NCBI RefSeq assembly: GCF_904849725.1
Contig: NC_058524.1
Coordinates: 491,605,763 to 491,669,762 of the forward strand
Origin: Hordeum vulgare subsp. vulgare
Lineage: Eukaryota > Streptophyta > Magnoliopsida > Poales > Poaceae
Length of the DNA stretch: 64,000 bases
Direction: 5' to 3'
The notes beneath the pieces were generated by a model that was not told where the DNA came from, did not search any database, and was given only the letters and a program-made list of their open reading frames with translations. Positions within the stretch are counted from its first letter, which is position 1; the number at the start of each line of letters is the position of its first letter. The translations under genes were made by a program, and so were the position numbers. This document shows positions 59,647 to 64,000 of this stretch, one piece after another.

Positions 59647-61469
59647 TGTTGGAATTATGCCCTAGAGGCAATAATAAATGTATAGTTATTATTATAATTC
59701 CTGTATCAAGATAATAGTTTATTATCCATGCTATAATTGTATTGAATGAAGACTCATTTACATGTGTGGATACATAGACAAAACACCGTCCCTAGCATGC
59801 CTCTAGTTGGCTGGCCAGTTGATCAATGATAGTCAGTGTCTTCTGATTATGAACAAAGTGTTGTTGCTTGATAACTGGATCACGTCATTGGGAGAATCAC
59901 GTGATGGACTAGACCCAAACTAATAGACGTAGCATGTTGATCGTGTCATTTTGTTGCTACTGTTTTCTGCGTGTCAAGTATTTATTCCTATGACCATGGG
60001 ATCATATAACTCACTGACACCGGAGGAATGCTTTGTGTGTATCAAACGTCGCAACGTAACTGGGTGACTATAAAGATGCTCTACAGGTATCTCCGAAGGT
60101 GTTAGTTGAGTTAGTATGGATCAAGACTGGGATTTGTCACTCCGTGTGACGGAGAGGTATCTCGGGGCCCACTCGGTAATACAACATCACACATAAGCCT
60201 TGCAAGCAATGTAACTTAGTGTAAGGTGCGGGATCTTGTATTACGGAACGAGTAAAGAGACTTGCCGGTAAACGAGATTGAAATAGGTATGCGGATACTG
60301 ACGATCGAATCTCGGGCAAGTAACATACCGAAGGACAAAGGGAATAACATACGGGATTATACGAATCCTTGGCACTGAGGTTCAAACGATAAGATCTTCG
60401 TAGAATATGTAGGATCCAATATGGGCATCCAGGTCCCGCTGTTGGATATTGACCGAGGAGATTCTCGGGTCATGTCTACATAGTTCTCGAACCCGCAGGG
60501 TCTGCACACTTAAGGTTCGACGTTGTTCTATGCGTATTTGAGTTATATGGTTGGTTACCGAATGTTGTTCGGAGTCCCGGATGAGATCACGGACGTCACG
60601 AGGGTTTCCGGAATGGTCCGGAAACGAAGATTGATATATAGGATGACCTCATTTGATTACCGGAAGGTTTTCGGAGTTACCGGGAATGTACCGGGAATGA
60701 CGAATGGGTTCCGGGAGTTCACCGGAGGGGGGCAACCCACTCCGGGGAGGCCCATAGGCATTTGGGGGGGTCACACCAGCCCTTAGTGGGCTGGTGGGAC
60801 AGCCCACCAAAACCCTATGCGCCAAGAGAGAAAAAATCAAAGGAAAGAAAAAAAAGGAAGAAGTGGGAAGGGGGAAGGACTCCCTCCCACCAAACCAAGT
60901 AGGACTCGGTTTGGGGGGGGAGAGTCCTCCCCCCTGGCTCGGCCGACCCCTTGGGGATCCCTTGGACCCCAAGGCAAGGTCCCCCTCCCTCCTCCTATAT
61001 ATATGGGGCTTTTAGGGCAGATTTGAGACGACTTTCTCACGGCTGCCCGACCACATACCTCCATAGTTTTTCCTCTAGATCGTGTTTTTGCGGAGCTCGG
61101 GCGGAGCCCTGCTGAGACAAGATCATCACCAACCTCCGGAGCGCCGTCATGCTGTCGGAGAACTCTTCTACCTCTCCGTCTCTCTTGCTGGATCAAGAAG
61201 GCCGAGATCATCGTCGAGCTGTACGTGTGCTGAACGCGGAGGTGCCGTCCGTTCGGTACTAGATTGTGGGACTGATCGCGGGATTGTTCGCGGGGCGGAT
61301 CGAGGGACGTGAGGACGTTCCACTACATCAACCGCGTTCTCTAAACGCTTCTGCTGTGCGATCTACAAGGGTACGTAGATCACTCATCCCCTCTCGTAGA
61401 TGGACATCACCATGATAGGTCTTCGTGCGCGTAGGAAATTTTTTGTTTCCCATGCGACGTTCCCCAACA
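59647..61469 (+). repeat. 5' LTR of the second Copia element (1823 bp)
   Basis: Starts TGTTGGAATTATGCCC and ends GTTCCCCAACA. TATA box CTATATATAT at 60995-61004. Homologous to 18399-20227. Confidence 0.93.
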
Positions 61470-61470
61470 G

Positions 61471-61483
61471 TGGCATCATGAGC
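61471..61483 (+). other. Primer binding site of the second Copia element
   Basis: TGGCATCATGAGC resembles the initiator-Met site TGGTATCAGAGC with one substitution and one inserted T. Confidence 0.65.
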
Positions 61484-62725
61484 TAGGTTCATGCGTAGAT
61501 GTCTTCTCGAGTAGAACACAATAGGTTTTGTGGGCGGTGATGTGCGTTTTGCTGCCCTCCTTAGTCTTTTCTTGATTCCGCGGTATTGTTGGATTGAAGC
61601 GGCTTGGACCGACATTACTCGTACACTTACGAGAGACTGGTTTCATCGTTACGAGTAACCCCCTTTGCTCAAAGATGACTGGCAAGTGACGGTTTCTCCA
61701 ACTTTAGTTGAATCGGATTTGACCGAGGAGGTCCTTGGATGAGGTTAAATAGCAACTCATATATCTCCGTTGTGGTGTTTGCGTAAGTAAGATGCGATCC
61801 TACTAGATACCCTTGGTCACCACGTAAAACATGCAACAACAAAATTAGAGGACGTCTAACTTGTTTTTGCAGGGTATGATTGTGATGTGATATGGCCAAC
61901 GATGTGATGTGATATATTGGATGTATGAGATGATCATGTTGTAATAGAAATATCGACTTGCACGTCGATGGTACGGCAACCGGCAGGAGCCATAGGGTTG
62001 TCTTAATACTAACATATGTGCTTGCAGATGCGTTTACTATTTTGCTAGGATGTAGCTTTAGTAGTAATAGCATAATTAGCACGACAACCCCGATGGCGAC
62101 ACGTTGATGGATGATCATGGTGTGGCGCCGGTGACAAGAAGATCGTGCCGATGCTTTGGTGATGGAGATCAAGAAGCACGTGACGATGGCCATATCATGT
62201 CACTTATGAATTGCATGTGATGTTAATCCTTTTATGCACCTTATTTTGCTTAGAACGACGGTAGCATTATAAGGTGATCTCTCACTAAAATTTCAAGATG
62301 AAATTGTGTTCTCCCCGACTGTGCACCGTTGCTACAGTTCGTCGTTTCGAGACACCACGTGATGATCGGGTGTGATAGACTCAACGTTCACATACAACGG
62401 GTGCAAAACAGTTGCGCACGCGGAACACTCGGGTTAAGCTTGACGAGCCTAGCATGTGCAGACATGGCCTCGGAACACATGAGACCGAAAGGTCGATCAT
62501 GAATCATAGAGCTGATATGATTAGCATAGGGATGCTTACCACTGAAACTACTCTCGACTCACGTGATGATCGGACTTGGGATAGTGTAAGTGGATCATGA
62601 ACCACTCAAATGACTAGAGAGATGTACTTTTTGAGTGGGAGTTTAGCATATAATTTGATTAAGTTGAACTCTAATTATCTTGAACATAGTCTAAGTCCAC
62701 TTTGAATGTATTTGTGTTGTAGATC
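61484..62725 (+). other. Untranslated leader of the second Copia element
   Basis: About 1.24 kb between primer site and gag ATG, without a supported frame. Acceptor-like TTTTTGCAG near 61863-61872 and GTTGTAG at 62716-62722, the latter four bases before the ATG. Confidence 0.75.
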
Positions 62726-64000
62726 ATGGCTCACGCAAGTGTCATCCTGAATTTTAATACGTTCCTAGAGAAAGCTAAGTTGAAAGATGATGGAAGCAAC
62801 TTTGTAGACTGGGCTTGTAATCTTAAGCTAATCTTACAAGCTGGAAAGAAGGATTATGTCCTTAATGCTGCGCTAGGAGATGAACCACCCGCTACGGCTG
62901 ATCAGGATGTTAAGAACGCTTGGTTAGCACGTAAGGAGGACTACTCAATAGTTCAATGTGCAGTCTTGTATGGCCTAGAACCGGGACTTCAACGTCGCTT
63001 AGAGCGTCATGGAGCATTTGAGATGTTCCAGGAGTTGAAGTTTATCTTTCAGAAGAACGCCCGGATCGAGAGGTATGAGACCTCCGATAAATTCTATGCT
63101 TGCAAGATGGAGGAAAACTCGTCTGTCAGTGAATATGTGCTCAAAATGTCTGGGTACTCAAACCGTCTAGCTGAACTGGGGATTGAACTCCCGCAAGAAG
63201 CTATCACTGACAGAATCCTTCAATCACTGTCGCCAAGCTATAAAGGCTTTGTGTTGAACTACAACATGCAAGGGATGAACAAGTCTCCCGGCGAGTTGTT
63301 TGCGATGCTGAAAGTCGCAGAGTCTGAACTCCGTAAAGAGCATCAAGTGTTGATGGTGAGCAAGACCACTAGTCTCAAGAGAAACGGCAAAGGCAAGAAG
63401 GGCAATTCGAAGAAGAGCGGCAAGCCTGTTGCCAATCCGCCGAAGAAACCCAAGGCTGGACCTAAGCCTGAAACAAAGTGCTTCTATTGCAAGGGTATGG
63501 GTCACTGGAAGCGCAATTGCCCCAAATATCTGGCAGATAAGAAGGCGGACAAAGAAAAATCAGGTATATTTGATATACATGTTATTGATGTGTACTTAAC
63601 CGGCTCTCGTAGTAGTGCCTGGGTATTCGATACCGGTTCTGTTGCTCACATTTGCAACTCGAAGCAGGAACTGCGGAATAGACGAAGGCTGGCGAAAGAC
63701 GAAGTGACGATGCGCGTAGGAAACGGTTCCAAGGTTGATGCAATCGCCGTCGGCACAGTGTCACTTCAACTACCATCAGGATTAGTGATGAACTTAAATC
63801 ATTGTTATTTAGTGCCTGCGTTGAGCATGAACATTATATCTGGATCTTGTTTATTGCGAGACGGTTACTCTTTTAAGTCTGAGAATAATGGTTGTTCTAT
63901 TTCTATGAGTAACATCTTTTATGGTCATGCACCGAATGTGAGAGGATTGTTCATATTGAATCTTGATAGAGATACGCATATACATAACATTGAGACCAAA
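62726..64000 (+). CDS. Copia Gag-Pol, intact to the window edge (3' partial)
   Basis: The ATG at 62726 (MAHASVILNFNTFLEKAK) opens a frame with no stop through 64000, 425 codons. The UBN2/Gag-type core spans about residues 40-200 (QRRLERHGAFEMFQELKFIF). A basic Lys-rich segment precedes the zinc knuckle CX2CX4HX4C (CFYCKGMGHWKRNC, near 63478-63520). The protease motif FDTGSVAH is near 63628. The last visible residues begin the GAG-pre-integrase region. Gag and Pol are in one frame, as in the BARE group. All three lesions seen in the first copy's gag are absent here. The rest of Pol lies outside the window. Confidence 0.9.
   Translation, partial: MAHASVILNFNTFLEKAKLKDDGSNFVDWACNLKLILQAGKKDYVLNAALGDEPPATADQDVKNAWLARKEDYSIVQCAVLYGLEPGLQRRLERHGAFEMFQELKFIFQKNARIERYETSDKFYACKMEENSSVSEYVLKMSGYSNRLAELGIELPQEAITDRILQSLSPSYKGFVLNYNMQGMNKSPGELFAMLKVAESELRKEHQVLMVSKTTSLKRNGKGKKGNSKKSGKPVANPPKKPKAGPKPETKCFYCKGMGHWKRNCPKYLADKKADKEKSGIFDIHVIDVYLTGSRSSAWVFDTGSVAHICNSKQELRNRRRLAKDEVTMRVGNGSKVDAIAVGTVSLQLPSGLVMNLNHCYLVPALSMNIISGSCLLRDGYSFKSENNGCSISMSNIFYGHAPNVRGLFILNLDRDTHIHNIETK

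Larger units (their letters stand above)
59647..64000 (+). mobile_element. Second BARE/WIS/Angela-type Copia element, 3' part outside window
   Basis: Complete 5' LTR, primer site, leader and the first 425 codons of gag-pol. Much less damaged than the first copy, to which it aligns throughout. Inserted in the WHAM-like element. Confidence 0.92.

Overview
This is plant nuclear DNA from a grass, most likely a member of the Triticeae (wheat, Aegilops, barley or rye). The evidence is two Copia elements with the roughly 1.83-kb BARE/WIS/Angela-type LTR, together with Sabrina- and WHAM-like Athila elements. I found no ordinary host gene, tRNA, rRNA or CRISPR array. Nearly everything belongs to LTR retrotransposons nested inside one another. 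Family names come from memory of LTR and protein signatures, not from a search.

Layout. (1) 1-20227: a decayed BARE/Angela-type Copia element on the + strand whose 5' LTR lies outside the window. Its RNase H region is split by a 13.5-kb Tat-lineage Gypsy element in reverse orientation (4472-17928). That element carries gag-pol with two RNase H domains on the - strand. It also carries a separate multi-exon antisense gene on the + strand with its own TATA box. (2) 19789-27049: a tandem duplication of about 3.63 kb. It copies the last 440 bp of the Copia LTR, an old Gypsy LTR-like flank and part of a reverse-oriented 3.8-kb LTR. (3) 25352-50233: that reverse LTR, apparently a solo LTR, interrupted by a Sabrina-like element (28524-49590). 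The 3' LTR of the Sabrina-like element is in turn interrupted by a 14.3-kb Tekay-type chromovirus (34920-49231) with a perfect AAACC target duplication. (4) 51139-52150: an orphan Athila reverse-transcriptase fragment (- strand) and unassigned sequence. (5) 52151-59646: a WHAM-like Athila element with an intact 916-codon gag-protease frame, no pol, and an ATHILA-type ORF. (6) 59647 to the end: the 5' half of a second BARE/Angela element whose reading frame is open from its ATG to the window edge.

Most coding regions are broken by stops or frameshifts. Intact frames are the Athila gag-protease, the Copia gag-pol start at the right edge, and an extra 257-codon ORF upstream of gag in the Tekay element. 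That extra ORF sits between two well-formed GTAAGT...CAG intron candidates, so it could be a cassette exon that decides whether the element makes the extra protein or Gag. I consider this the most interesting lead in the window.
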